Origin: JACMLD01 sp044227095
GTDB lineage: Bacteria > Bacteroidota > Bacteroidia > Chitinophagales > Chitinophagaceae
Reading direction: 5' to 3'
Length of the DNA stretch: 64,000 bases
Assembly: GCA_044227095.1 (NCBI GenBank)
Contig: JBGAFV010000001.1
Span: forward strand, 1,922,001 to 1,986,000
A model generated the notes under the pieces. It was not told the origin of the DNA. It saw nothing but the letters and a program-made list of their open reading frames with translations, and made no database searches. Position 1 is the stretch's first letter, and every line of letters begins with the position of its first letter. Positions 8,704 through 17,427 of the stretch are shown piece by piece. Made by a program: the position numbers and the translations under genes.

Positions 8704-9483
8704 CTATTCCCCTTTAAAATTTGCTTTTCTCTTTTCTAAAAATGCAGCGGCGCCTTCTTTTGCATCTTCGGTATCAAACAATTCACCAAAAGCCTGTACT
8801 TCTTTTTGTAAGCCATTGCCGTTGCCATAAGCCGCAATATTGGTAAGGGCAATAACATGTTTAATAGCAATTGGCGCTTTTGTATTAATCACTTGCAGGA
8901 TTGCTTTTGTTTTATCAAGCAGTTCCTCTGCTGTTGTTACATAATTTACAAGACCAAGTTGTTTTGCTTCTGTAGCGTCAATCATATTGCCAGTCATCAT
9001 CAGCTCCATTGCTTTTCCTTTTCCAATCAATTGTGTTAAGCGTTGTGTGCCGCCATAGCCTGGTATAAGACCGAGGTTAACTTCGGGCTGACCAAATTTT
9101 GCATTATCGCTGCACAACCTGAAATGACAGGCCATTGCAAGTTCGCAACCGCCGCCTAATGCAAAACCGTTTACTGCTGCAACAATTGGCTTGGGGCTGT
9201 TTTCAATTTTACTGAAAACAAGATCCTGTCCTTTTTGCGCAAGTGCCTTTCCTGCATTGCCATCCAATGCGGTAAACTCGCTAATGTCTGCACCCGCAAC
9301 AAATGCTTTTGCACCGCTGCCGGTTATAACTGCACTTTTAATTTCTTTGTTGGTATAAACTTCTTCAATTACTTCACCTAGTTCTGCAATCACTGTTTTG
9401 TTGAGTGCGTTTAATTTATCGGGTCTGTTGATGGTGATGATGTAAATGTTATTTTCTAACAACGTGGTTATCGCTGTGTACAT
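8704..9483 (-). CDS. Enoyl-CoA hydratase/isomerase (crotonase family)
   Basis: A 259-residue crotonase-fold enzyme of normal length. The oxyanion-hole segments are GAKAFVAGADISEF and NGFALGGGCELAMACHFR, and the substrate loop is FGQPEVNLGLIPGYGGTQRL. The two conserved glutamates of bona fide hydratases (in GGGCELA and PEVNLG) are present, so addition of water to 2-enoyl-CoA in beta-oxidation or short-chain acyl-CoA turnover is likely. No partner dehydrogenase or thiolase gene is nearby. It could be specific for crotonyl-CoA, which cannot be judged here. Confidence 0.9.
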   Translation of the reverse strand: MYTAITTLLENNIYIITINRPDKLNALNKTVIAELGEVIEEVYTNKEIKSAVITGSGAKAFVAGADISEFTALDGNAGKALAQKGQDLVFSKIENSPKPIVAAVNGFALGGGCELAMACHFRLCSDNAKFGQPEVNLGLIPGYGGTQRLTQLIGKGKAMELMMTGNMIDATEAKQLGLVNYVTTAEELLDKTKAILQVINTKAPIAIKHVIALTNIAAYGNGNGLQKEVQAFGELFDTEDAKEGAAAFLEKRKANFKGE

Positions 9484-9504
9484 AATGTATAGTTTAAAAT
9501 GAAT

Positions 9505-10248
9505 TTAAATAGCTGATAATTTTTTCAAAAAATCATCCCTTCTGCGTGTAGATACTTCAATGTCAGATCCATCCATCATAGTAACAAATCCCCCCTTTCC
9601 TTTGTTGTAACTTTTTATATACGCCAGGTTAATGAGATGGGAGTTGTGAATCCTGAAAAAGTTATATTCACTAAGCATTTCTTCAAAGTCTTTTAAAATT
9701 TTTGCTACGGTAAGCTTTTGTTTGTCTTTCATAAAAATGGTGGTGTAATTTATGTCAGACTCGCAGCGAACAATATCATCTACCTTTAAAACTACCAAAC
9801 CATTTACAACCGGCACACAAATTCTTTTCCCTGCTCCATAAAAATTGCCCAACAGTGTTTCCAGTTTTTGCGTTGTTTCTATTGTAGGATTTTTTTCTAT
9901 CAACCGCGTAACTGCCTGTTTCAAATCATCTGCATCTATGGGTTTTAAAAGATAATCTAATGCACTGAATTTAAAAGCCTGAACCGCATACTTTTCATAA
10001 GCAGTAGTAAAGATGATTTCAAATTTTACATTGCCCAGTTGTTTCAGGAGCTCAAAACCGGTAGTGCCATTCAATTGCACATCCATAAAAACCAGGTCGG
10101 GCTTATATTTGTTTATTGCAGATAATCCTTCTTCGGCAGTTGTAAAGCTATCCATCAGGTGAATAGCGTTTGGCAGGTGTTCTGCCAGCAATCCGCTTAG
10201 CCTGTCAATACAATGCTGTTCATCATCAATTATCAATGCTCTTATCAT
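9505..10248 (-). CDS. LytTR-family response regulator
   Basis: A 247-residue regulator. The N-terminal receiver has the DDE cluster at 8-10, phospho-acceptor Asp56 in VFMDVQLNG, and KPIDADDL near residue 107. The C-terminal part is a LytTR DNA-binding domain (IVRCESDINYTTIFMKD, FFRIHNSHLINLAYIKSY). It starts nine bases after the stop of the histidine kinase gene, so the two form one operon and a cognate pair. LytTR proteins bind paired direct repeats spaced by two helical turns; a matching site is seen at 12121-12177. Confidence 0.93.
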   Translation of the reverse strand: MIRALIIDDEQHCIDRLSGLLAEHLPNAIHLMDSFTTAEEGLSAINKYKPDLVFMDVQLNGTTGFELLKQLGNVKFEIIFTTAYEKYAVQAFKFSALDYLLKPIDADDLKQAVTRLIEKNPTIETTQKLETLLGNFYGAGKRICVPVVNGLVVLKVDDIVRCESDINYTTIFMKDKQKLTVAKILKDFEEMLSEYNFFRIHNSHLINLAYIKSYNKGKGGFVTMMDGSDIEVSTRRRDDFLKKLSAI

Positions 10249-10257
10249 ATTGTAAAT

Positions 10258-12066
10258 CTAAAAACTTAATTGCAAAGGAAGCATAACTTCTACTTTTGTT
10301 CCCTGTTGCAAATCGGAAAGTTGTACAGCTGCTTCGCTATTTTTTGTTTTGTTCAGCAAATCAATTCTTTCCCTGGTAATTTTCATACCAAGCGATTTTT
10401 TGTTTCCACTTGCACTTGCATTAAGTGCAGCTTCTTTTCTGCCAATGCCATCATCCTCTACACTGCAGTTAATCATGCTGCCTTCTTTTTTTATTTGTAC
10501 AATTATTTTTCCTTGTCCTTGTTTTTGTGCAATACCATGCCAGATGCTATTTTCTACAAAGGGTTGCAGTATAAGTGGCGGAACAATTGTATTTTCTTTA
10601 TCAATGGCATCGTCTACTTTTATTTCATAGGTAAACTTATTGTTCATACGCAGGCTTTCCAGTTGCATATAAAGCTCAAGCGCTTTTAAATCTTCGGCAA
10701 GTAGCACTTCTTTTTTTTCTGAGTTTTCAAGTATAAGGCGCATTAGTTTGGCAAACTTTGAGAGATATTCATCCGCCAGTTTTGTATTGTTCTTTGCAAT
10801 GTAATCACTAATAGAGTTTAAGGAATTGAAAATAAAATGCGGGTTCATTTGTGCACGTAACGCCTTCATTTCTATATCGCCAATCTCAGCTTTTAATTCC
10901 GCCTGCTCCTGTTTTGCAACTGCGTCTCTTTTTCTTTTATAAAATACAAAAGAGAAGATAGCGCCGCATAGTAAAATCAATGCGCCGGCTATAGTAGCGT
11001 TTCTTACCGTTTTCTGTTGTTTTATTTCTGCAGTATGTTCGGCATTTAATACGGCTTCTTTTTTTTCAGCTTCAAACTTCATTTCCTTACGGGTAATCTC
11101 CTGTTTCTTTTCGTTGTTTAACAGGCTATCCCGTGCTGCAATAAATTGTTTGTATTCATTTAATGCAGGTTGAAACTTATTTTGTTTTTCATAAACAGTG
11201 CTTAGTACTTCGTGTGCTTCATTTTGAGATTGAAGTGAACCAATCTCAATAGAATATTTAAGTGATTGCGATGCATAAAAATTAGCTGAATCGTATTTGC
11301 CGGCCAGTATGTATAGTTGGGCCATATTGTTCATGGCTGAAGCTGTAGCGCTTTTATTATTATTTTCTTTTGCCAGTTGCATAGACATGCGGTATTCTTC
11401 CATCGCTTTTTCTGTATCTCCTGTTTTTTTATATACAGAACCGATGTCATTATACACAAGCGAAGCGATATTTGTATTCTGAAGGCTTTGTGCAATGGCA
11501 AGTCCTTTTTGTAAATTTTTCAGTGCTTCAGGGTAGTTGGCATTCTCCAGGTAAATACCGCCAATATTTATCCATGCATTCATTTCATAAGTAGTATGCT
11601 TCATTTCCTGCGATGTGGCGAGCAGCTTTTTATAGTAATCCATTGCTTTTTCTCGCTGGCCCATATCTGCATAAATGTTGGCAATATTATTATACACACT
11701 TGCGTCAAAGAGTTTATTCTTAAGCGGCACACCTTCTTTTAATGACTGTTGAGAATAATCCATTGCATTTAAAAGGTCAGACTGAAAATAATACACAAGC
11801 CCTTTCTCACGCAATGAAAGCGCAATTCCTTTTTGCCATTGTATTCTTTTTGCCATCTCCAATGCTTCATCGGCCAGTTTCATGGAGGTATCTGGTTTTT
11901 CATACACCATGGCATAAGAAAGGTTAAGCGTATTGGTAATGCGGTTAGAATCTTCTTTTGTGCTTTGCTTTAGAACTTTAAGCAGCGAATCGGGGTAAGC
12001 GGCATCCTGGCTATTAGCTTGTAAAAAAATCAATGAAAAGAATATAATGAAGCAGTTGCTTTTCAT
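10258..12066 (-). CDS. TPR-sensor histidine kinase (LytS/YehU type)
   Basis: A 602-residue kinase with a signal peptide ending QANSQ, about six tetratricopeptide repeats over residues 35-300 (periplasmic sensor), a coiled linker, one membrane helix (IAGALILLCGAIFSFVFYK, about 353-371), then a His_kinase domain. The phosphorylated His lies in RAQMNPHFIFNSLNSI, and the ATP-binding part holds PPLILQPFVENSIWHGI and DDGIGR. This TPR plus His_kinase layout is common in Bacteroidota. It is the upstream gene of an operon with the LytTR regulator. The signal sensed is unknown. Confidence 0.92.
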   Translation of the reverse strand: MKSNCFIIFFSLIFLQANSQDAAYPDSLLKVLKQSTKEDSNRITNTLNLSYAMVYEKPDTSMKLADEALEMAKRIQWQKGIALSLREKGLVYYFQSDLLNAMDYSQQSLKEGVPLKNKLFDASVYNNIANIYADMGQREKAMDYYKKLLATSQEMKHTTYEMNAWINIGGIYLENANYPEALKNLQKGLAIAQSLQNTNIASLVYNDIGSVYKKTGDTEKAMEEYRMSMQLAKENNNKSATASAMNNMAQLYILAGKYDSANFYASQSLKYSIEIGSLQSQNEAHEVLSTVYEKQNKFQPALNEYKQFIAARDSLLNNEKKQEITRKEMKFEAEKKEAVLNAEHTAEIKQQKTVRNATIAGALILLCGAIFSFVFYKRKRDAVAKQEQAELKAEIGDIEMKALRAQMNPHFIFNSLNSISDYIAKNNTKLADEYLSKFAKLMRLILENSEKKEVLLAEDLKALELYMQLESLRMNNKFTYEIKVDDAIDKENTIVPPLILQPFVENSIWHGIAQKQGQGKIIVQIKKEGSMINCSVEDDGIGRKEAALNASASGNKKSLGMKITRERIDLLNKTKNSEAAVQLSDLQQGTKVEVMLPLQLSF

Positions 12067-12120
12067 GAGCTAAGGGTTAAAGTAGTAATGCCGGTTGCGC
12101 AACTGTAATTTAAAAATTCC

Positions 12121-12177
12121 CGGTCAATAAATAACAGCTACTTGCAAAAAATAGACAGCCTTCTGCAAATAATAAAC
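12121..12177. promoter_or_regulatory. Candidate LytTR operator: direct repeats 21 bp apart
   Basis: TTGCAAAAAATAGAC at 12142-12156 and CTGCAAATAATAAAC at 12163-12177 are direct repeats with an exact 21-bp step, two helical turns. A weaker third copy (GGTCAATAAATAAC) lies about one step upstream, near 12122-12135. LytTR regulators are known to bind paired direct repeats with this kind of spacing. The site lies between the kinase/regulator operon and a divergent outer-membrane gene. Confidence 0.5.
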
Positions 12178-12246
12178 CCGCCCTAATCGGTTCTCTGCCT
12201 AAAGTGAACGAATAATAAATGAATGCCAGCAGAAAATAAACCATGC

Positions 12247-12277
12247 TTGCCGGCTGTTGCACAGGTTGGTAAGTTTG
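12247..12277 (+). promoter_or_regulatory. Bacteroidota-type promoter for the beta-barrel gene
   Basis: TTG at 12247-12249, a 20-bp spacer, then TAAGTTTG at 12270-12277 match the TTG/TAnnTTTG promoter of Bacteroidota. The ATG at 12279 would fall at or before the transcription start, so the gene must begin at the later ATG at 12324. Confidence 0.65.
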
Positions 12278-12323
12278 AATGACAATACCCCGGCATTATT
12301 TTTTAACCATTCAATCTTATTTT

Positions 12324-12914
12324 ATGCGAAGTAATTTTTGTAAACCCAAAGCAATGCATGTTGCAGCATTCATTTGCATTTTTCAATTGTTGATGCTACC
12401 GGCTTTCTCTCAGTCAAAAACAAATGAAGCACCATTTGTAAAAGGATCTAAAAGCATAGGTCTCTCTGCCGGGTTTGGAATTGCATACGATTATACTTCT
12501 GGCTATAGCGGACTTCCTGCTTTTGCACTTACTTACGACCAGGGCTTCTTTGAAGAAGTTGGTCCTGGCACTATTGGCATTGGGGTAATAGCTGCTATAA
12601 AAACTGCGCATTACAGTTATTCAAACGGCACCAAAGCAACATGGAACAATTATTTTATCGGGTTGCGGGGAACTTATCATCTCACACTTCTAGCAGATAA
12701 GAACAATAAGTTTGATCCTTATGCTGGTGTTACTGTTGGTGCAAGAATTTATAAATACTCAGATAAATACTATTCTTATACAGCTGACAAGGTTTATCCA
12801 ACTATTGGTGCTTTTGTTGGTGCCAAATACAATTTTGCGAAAAATTTTGGTGCATTTGCAGAGTTAGGTTATGACATATCATTTGCAAGAATAGGCATCT
12901 GTTTTAATTTCTAA
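12324..12914 (+). CDS. Small outer-membrane beta-barrel protein
   Basis: A 196-residue protein with a signal peptide (hydrophobic run FICIFQLLMLPAFSQ) followed by alternating polar and aromatic strands: SIGLSAGFGIAYDY, NYFIGLRGTYHL, DPYAGVTVGARIY, FVGAKYNFAKNFGAFAELGYDISFARIG. The last strand ends in Phe, as in many eight-stranded barrels. I recognise the architecture but not a specific family. The start at 12324 follows from the promoter just upstream. It lies divergent to the LytS/LytTR operon across the candidate operator, so it is a plausible target of that system. Confidence 0.75.
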   Translation: MRSNFCKPKAMHVAAFICIFQLLMLPAFSQSKTNEAPFVKGSKSIGLSAGFGIAYDYTSGYSGLPAFALTYDQGFFEEVGPGTIGIGVIAAIKTAHYSYSNGTKATWNNYFIGLRGTYHLTLLADKNNKFDPYAGVTVGARIYKYSDKYYSYTADKVYPTIGAFVGAKYNFAKNFGAFAELGYDISFARIGICFNF

Positions 12915-12945
12915 TTTTTTCAATCACCTTCTATATAACTTCTGT

Positions 12946-13905
12946 ATGAAAAAGATAACCAACATAACTACACTCATTATTTCTTTTTTTGCATTTTCTC
13001 TTACTATTGCGGCACAGGAAAACCTTATCCTTAAAAAAAGGCTAGCCATTGTAAACTTTGTTGATGGTACCGAAGGACAGACAAAAACTGCAGCAGTAAG
13101 TACAAGAGGATCTTCGCAAAGAACTACAACCACTTCTAATTACAGCAGCACACTTATTACAATGCTGGGAACAGAGTTGGTAAAAAGCAATGCATTTATA
13201 CTAATTGAAAGGCAACAGTTAGACGCTGTATTTAAAGAGCAGGAACTGGGAGCAAGCGGCGCTACTACTAAAGAATCTGCAGCCAAACTGAACCAGTTGC
13301 TGGGTGTACAATTGCTGATAACAGGCAGCATTACAGAATGGGGAAATAAATTGCAGAACGATAATCACAGTGCAAGAGGTATTTTTTCAAAAAACAATTC
13401 AAAGAATACGGCAAGGGTAGCGCTTGATCTGCGTATTATTGATGCTTCTACCGGGGAGATTATAATGGCAGAAACGGCATCAGGCACAGCAGAATCAAAA
13501 TCGAGCGGGGTAACGGTAATGGGCATTGGTGGGACAGGTGCAGTTGCTGACAATTCTTTAATGGATAGCGCTGTGCGCAAAGCCGTAGTAAACTGTGTTG
13601 ATCTTATTAAAACTGCTTCTTCAAAAATAATGTGGCAGGGTTCGGTTCTAAAAGTAAATGGAGATGGTACTGTTATTGTAAAGCCAGGTTCGGCAAGTGG
13701 TGTAAAAGAAGGAATGGAGTTTACTATTTATGAAAAGGGCGAGGAGTTAAAAGATCCTGATACCGGCCTCTCACTTGGCAGCCAGCTAAAACCTGTTGGC
13801 GCTTTAAAAATAACCGGCGAATTTGGCGATGGCGGCAAAGCTGCTACAGCAAAAATAACTTCGGGGAAAAGTATTAAAGCAGGGAATGTTATAAAACCAA
13901 AATAA
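12946..13905 (+). CDS. CsgG/HfaB family protein
   Basis: A 319-residue protein with a Sec signal ending TIAAQ. Residues about 25-220 match CsgG-like proteins: KKRLAIVNF, TLITMLGTELVKSNAFILIERQQLDAVFKEQELG, then LLGVQLLITGSITEWG and RVALDLRIIDASTGEIIMAETASG. No lipobox Cys is present, unlike curli CsgG, so it may be periplasmic or peripheral and not a classical secretion pore. The last 90 residues (IMWQGSVLKVNGDGTVIVKPGSASGVKEG) look like an added beta domain. It lies 31 bp after the beta-barrel gene, probably in one transcript, and ends at a clear terminator. Confidence 0.83.
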   Translation: MKKITNITTLIISFFAFSLTIAAQENLILKKRLAIVNFVDGTEGQTKTAAVSTRGSSQRTTTTSNYSSTLITMLGTELVKSNAFILIERQQLDAVFKEQELGASGATTKESAAKLNQLLGVQLLITGSITEWGNKLQNDNHSARGIFSKNNSKNTARVALDLRIIDASTGEIIMAETASGTAESKSSGVTVMGIGGTGAVADNSLMDSAVRKAVVNCVDLIKTASSKIMWQGSVLKVNGDGTVIVKPGSASGVKEGMEFTIYEKGEELKDPDTGLSLGSQLKPVGALKITGEFGDGGKAATAKITSGKSIKAGNVIKPK

Positions 13906-13927
13906 AATTGATTGAGTAATTGCATTT

Positions 13928-13961
13928 AAAAACCGCCTCATTATGTAAACGGGCGGTTTTT
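13928..13961 (+). terminator. Rho-independent terminator after the CsgG-like gene
   Basis: AAAAACCGCC (13928-13937) pairs with GGCGGTTTTT (13952-13961) over ten positions around a 14-base loop. The flanking A and T runs let it work in both directions, which suits the converging gene at 13994. Confidence 0.85.
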
Positions 13962-13993
13962 AATCTTTCAGGGTTTATGCAAAAAGATGAGGG

Positions 13994-14425
13994 TTAAAAT
14001 TTTCTATGCTGTCTTACCCAATCACGTATATAGGTTGCTATATCGCTTGTAGGTGTGCCGGGTGCAAATAATTTACCAACGCCTATAGCATTCAGTTGTT
14101 TCATGTCGTCTTCAGGTATTATTCCGCCACCGGTCAGCAATACATCATCCATTCCTTTTTCTTTCATCAGTTGTATAATTTTAGGAAACACAGTATTGTG
14201 TGCACCACTCAAAATGCTGATGCCAATTGCATCTGCATCTTCCTGTAAAGCTGCGTTCACTACCATTTCAGGTGTTTGGCGCAAACCTGTATAAATTACT
14301 TCCATGCCTGCATCGCGTAGCGCAGCAGCAATTACTTTAGCGCCACGGTCGTGGCCATCTAACCCAACTTTGGCAACCAATACCCTTACAGGTCTCTCTT
14401 TTATAGCAGGCTTATTATCGTTCAT
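13994..14425 (-). CDS. B12-binding subunit of methylmalonyl-CoA mutase type
   Basis: A 143-residue stand-alone cobalamin-binding domain. DGHDRG at residues 23-28 is the D-x-H-x-x-G signature whose His25 ligates cobalt; GISILSGAH and LLTGGGIIPEDD are the other cofactor-cradling loops. It matches the C-terminal domain of methylmalonyl-CoA mutase, here as a separate polypeptide, as in two-part acyl-CoA mutases. No large mutase subunit is in the window, so its partner must be elsewhere. Methylmalonyl-CoA epimerase is also present (22767), which fits a propionate/succinate route. Confidence 0.88.
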   Translation of the reverse strand: MNDNKPAIKERPVRVLVAKVGLDGHDRGAKVIAAALRDAGMEVIYTGLRQTPEMVVNAALQEDADAIGISILSGAHNTVFPKIIQLMKEKGMDDVLLTGGGIIPEDDMKQLNAIGVGKLFAPGTPTSDIATYIRDWVRQHRKF

Positions 14426-14430
14426 ACAAT

Positions 14431-14438
14431 CAAAATTA
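14431..14438 (-). promoter_or_regulatory. TAnnTTTG -7 box of the B12-binding gene
   Basis: On the minus strand the sequence reads TAATTTTG and ends five bases before the ATG at 14425. With the usual Bacteroidota spacing, the transcript would start at or next to the start codon, giving a leaderless mRNA. Confidence 0.55.
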
Positions 14439-14451
14439 GGTAATTGGGCTC

Positions 14452-14558
14452 AGTACATAGTATTTAGTATATAGTATGTAGACTGCGGCGTTTATATCCA
14501 AATACTTTATAGTCTATACTTCTCTTGCCGCGTATCTGGATACTAAATACTATATACT
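14452..14558. repeat. Inverted repeat of ATAGTATTTAGTAT words
   Basis: Arms 14452-14470 and 14540-14558 pair over 19 positions with one mismatch. The same words recur at 21420-21440, 22730-22765 and 29205-29225. The right arm touches the stop codon of the downstream-strand gene at 14558. Confidence 0.65.
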
Positions 14559-16105
14559 CAATATTTAATGCCTGTTGTCTTCTTTTTTTTCTTTTCAAGT
14601 TTTTCAATAAAAAATTTTTTAAAAGTACTGTCCGGGCCTTTTAGTACAATAATAAGATCTCCTTTTTCTCTTGCATATGCAGAAGTAATGCTATCAGATA
14701 AAGTGGCAGATTTAAAATTTTTTATAAAAGGATGTTGCATTTCATTTTCATCGTCTGTTAATAACACCAGGTTATCAAAATCATATTTCTCCGGCATCCA
14801 GTATAAAAAACTGGCATTATCGCTATATGCCTGTGGTAAATTATATTTTCTTCCGTAATAATTTACTGCACCGGCTTGGCCGTAATTGTCGCAAAATAAA
14901 ATGGCGGTCTTTTTTTCGTTACTGTCTAGTGTATTGTAAGCAACTGCCATTTTCTTTGCCATTTCTTCCCATGCAAGCATATCAGCAAAATCTTGTGGCA
15001 GGGGATGGTTTTTTTGATCTTCCCATTTTAATGCACCCGTTCTTTCTGTACGTTTTTTCTTATAAAATGCTACAAGTTTTGCAGGTTCATATATTGGCAA
15101 TGCTATGGGTACAAATAAATAACCCAATGCTACTGCAAACACTACAACGGCATATCGCCAAAATTTAAAGCGGGTAATGGTTGATTGCTCTATATGATAT
15201 GCACCAAAGGCGCAAAGTATAGGATATACACCCAGTGCGTAATAATTTTTTCCATGACCAAGCAACAACAATACAATTACAAATACATAAGCCAATGCAA
15301 TAAACCGGTATTGATTTGTTTTGCCGCTAAAACCGGTAAAGTATAAACCAGCCATCCATATAAATAATGCAGGCAGGTTCATTAGCAATTGATCAATTAT
15401 AAAACTCATTGGGCTCACATACTGTAACTGCGTTTCCTGCAATTCCTTCATGTGGTACACTACAGGAAAATGATGATTGTATTGCCAGAGAAGATTGGGC
15501 AGAAAAATTATAAATGCAAGCAGCGCACCAATCCAAAAATGTTTGTTCACAAATATTTTTCGCTGAGCGGTTAATAGCACGCCTAATAAAATACTTAACA
15601 CAAAAAAGGCAACAGAGTATTTACTTAGCATACCGAGGCCAACACTTACACCAAAAACATACAGCCATTTATTTTGTTGTGTTTGAACAAATGAAATTAT
15701 GCTCCATGCTATTACTGTCCAGAAAAATATTTCCAGGAAATTGGGCTGAAACAAAAAATGTACACGCAGGTAAGAACCGGTGATAAAAGGAAGAAAACCC
15801 AATACAATGGCAAACCATTTTCCACCCAAAGAAAGAATGGTTTTTGCCACTATTAAAAATGTAAGTGCACCAAACAGCGATGGCCAGAATTTTATCCAGA
15901 ACATACCGCCGCCACATATATTTACCAACCACGCAAATACGGAAAGCAATGGCGGTACTTCCATATATCCCCATGCCATGTGCTGGCCTTCTGCCAGGTA
16001 TAAAAATTCATCGCGGTGAGGTTCGTAAGCCGAACTCTGTAAAAGGAAAGGGAGTGCCAGTTTAATCAAAGCCAGAAAAAATATCAGCCTGTAAGATGGC
16101 TTCAT
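14558..16105 (-). CDS. Glycosyltransferase family 39-like membrane protein
   Basis: A 515-residue integral membrane protein with about ten hydrophobic helices and a soluble C-terminal domain (residues about 350-515). The first periplasmic loop has EPHRDEFLYLAEGQHMAWGY, the acidic motif typical of GT39/PMT/ArnT enzymes that use lipid-linked sugars. The C-terminal KKKKK stretch before the stop is basic. Family members transfer mannose, aminoarabinose or other sugars to proteins or lipids in the periplasm; acceptor and donor cannot be told here. It is a single gene with no glycan cluster around it. Confidence 0.83.
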   Translation of the reverse strand: MKPSYRLIFFLALIKLALPFLLQSSAYEPHRDEFLYLAEGQHMAWGYMEVPPLLSVFAWLVNICGGGMFWIKFWPSLFGALTFLIVAKTILSLGGKWFAIVLGFLPFITGSYLRVHFLFQPNFLEIFFWTVIAWSIISFVQTQQNKWLYVFGVSVGLGMLSKYSVAFFVLSILLGVLLTAQRKIFVNKHFWIGALLAFIIFLPNLLWQYNHHFPVVYHMKELQETQLQYVSPMSFIIDQLLMNLPALFIWMAGLYFTGFSGKTNQYRFIALAYVFVIVLLLLGHGKNYYALGVYPILCAFGAYHIEQSTITRFKFWRYAVVVFAVALGYLFVPIALPIYEPAKLVAFYKKKRTERTGALKWEDQKNHPLPQDFADMLAWEEMAKKMAVAYNTLDSNEKKTAILFCDNYGQAGAVNYYGRKYNLPQAYSDNASFLYWMPEKYDFDNLVLLTDDENEMQHPFIKNFKSATLSDSITSAYAREKGDLIIVLKGPDSTFKKFFIEKLEKKKKKTTGIKY

Positions 16106-16262
16106 ACATTTTACTTTTTATGGAAGTTACAAACGCTTTCATAAATAAGTGTTTTTGAGGCACAATAAAACAATCTTTCAGCAAACCGGTCATAATTTAT
16201 TACAGACTATTCCAACTGTAAAAAAAATATATAATCTTTATGGATACCTCTAAACCAGACTT

Positions 16263-17411
16263 ATGCAAAACAATGCAACAAGTGAAATTGCGTCTTACCT
16301 TGCTCATCATGATTATTCCCTGGCAGTAAGAAGAATGCTGGATTTTAGTATGGATACGGGGGATGAAAAGCTGATGTACGATTCTATAGTTTGGAGCAAA
16401 ACGTACAGGCGGCATCAAAATGAAGGAAGTGACAAGCAAGTGCCTGAAACGTTTTTGGAAAGCGGCCAAAATCTCCTTGCCAGGTTACAGGAATCCGGAA
16501 AAAATACAGCAAGCCAAAATTATTCACTCATTGATGCTGCCAATATCAGCAAAAAATATTCTAAGAGTACTTTCAGTTTAAAGCCAGTTAACCTGCAATT
16601 AAACACCGGTGATATACTGGGTATAGTAGGTGAGAACGGAAATGGAAAAACTACTTTGCTAAGGTGCCTTTCCGGACAATTAGCTATCGACAGCGGTAAT
16701 ATTGATTATAAACTTCTCAATCGTCCGGATTATTACAGTATAAAAAACCATGTTGTTTTTATACCGCAGCGCATTCCAAAATGGTACGGGTTATTAAAAG
16801 ACAATCTTCATTTTTCCGCTTCAATAGCAGGCATAACAGGAAATAGAAATGAATTGATAGTAAACTTTATGCTGGAGCGGCTAAATCTTTCTGATTATGC
16901 ACATCTTACCTGGGGCCAGATAAGCAGTGGTTACAGAACACGTTTTGAAATTGCAAGGGTTCTATTGCAGCAACCACGTTTGCTAATACTGGATGAGCCA
17001 CTTGCCAACCTTGATATAAATGCGCAGCAAACCATACTTGCAGATTTAAAATTTATTTCGCAATCAGCTTATCACCCAATGGGTGTTATACTCAGTTCTC
17101 AACAGTTGCACGAAGTAGAGAAAGTAGCAGGTAAAGTTATTTTTATAAAACAAGGCGAATGTATTTTTAAAGCCGATGAAAAGCTACAACAGGAAGTAAG
17201 CTTTGCACTGGAGCTTGAAACTACTAATAGTCGCGAATCAATTACAGAAATATTAAACGATCCTGAAATAGAAATACGATACAATGGTGGATTTTATACC
17301 ATTATCTCATCGCACCAATCTGTACAGCAAATAATCGGTAAGCTTATTCAGAACCAAATAAACATTACTTATTTCAGGGACATTACTTATTCTACAAAGC
17401 GCCTTTTTTAA
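16263..17411 (+). CDS. ABC transporter ATPase with N-terminal extension
   Basis: A 382-residue protein. Residues 1-85 are an extension with no motif I recognise; from about residue 90 a single ABC domain follows. Walker A is GENGNGKTT at 123-131, and Walker B plus D-loop is RLLILDEPLANLD. The signature is degenerate, ISSGYRTR in place of LSGGQ, while SSQQLHEVEK stands where the switch His normally lies. About 80 residues follow the ABC core (ETTNSRESITEILN), possibly regulatory. The next gene, 16 bp on, encodes the membrane partner. Export of an unknown substrate or an envelope role is possible. Confidence 0.8.
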   Translation: MQNNATSEIASYLAHHDYSLAVRRMLDFSMDTGDEKLMYDSIVWSKTYRRHQNEGSDKQVPETFLESGQNLLARLQESGKNTASQNYSLIDAANISKKYSKSTFSLKPVNLQLNTGDILGIVGENGNGKTTLLRCLSGQLAIDSGNIDYKLLNRPDYYSIKNHVVFIPQRIPKWYGLLKDNLHFSASIAGITGNRNELIVNFMLERLNLSDYAHLTWGQISSGYRTRFEIARVLLQQPRLLILDEPLANLDINAQQTILADLKFISQSAYHPMGVILSSQQLHEVEKVAGKVIFIKQGECIFKADEKLQQEVSFALELETTNSRESITEILNDPEIEIRYNGGFYTIISSHQSVQQIIGKLIQNQINITYFRDITYSTKRLF

Positions 17412-17427
17412 ACCTGTTACAATATAT

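Noticed and set aside
12279..12323. Longer start of the barrel gene at 12279
   Set aside because: That ATG lies one base after the TAAGTTTG promoter box and so at or before the transcription start; the signal peptide begins properly at 12324.
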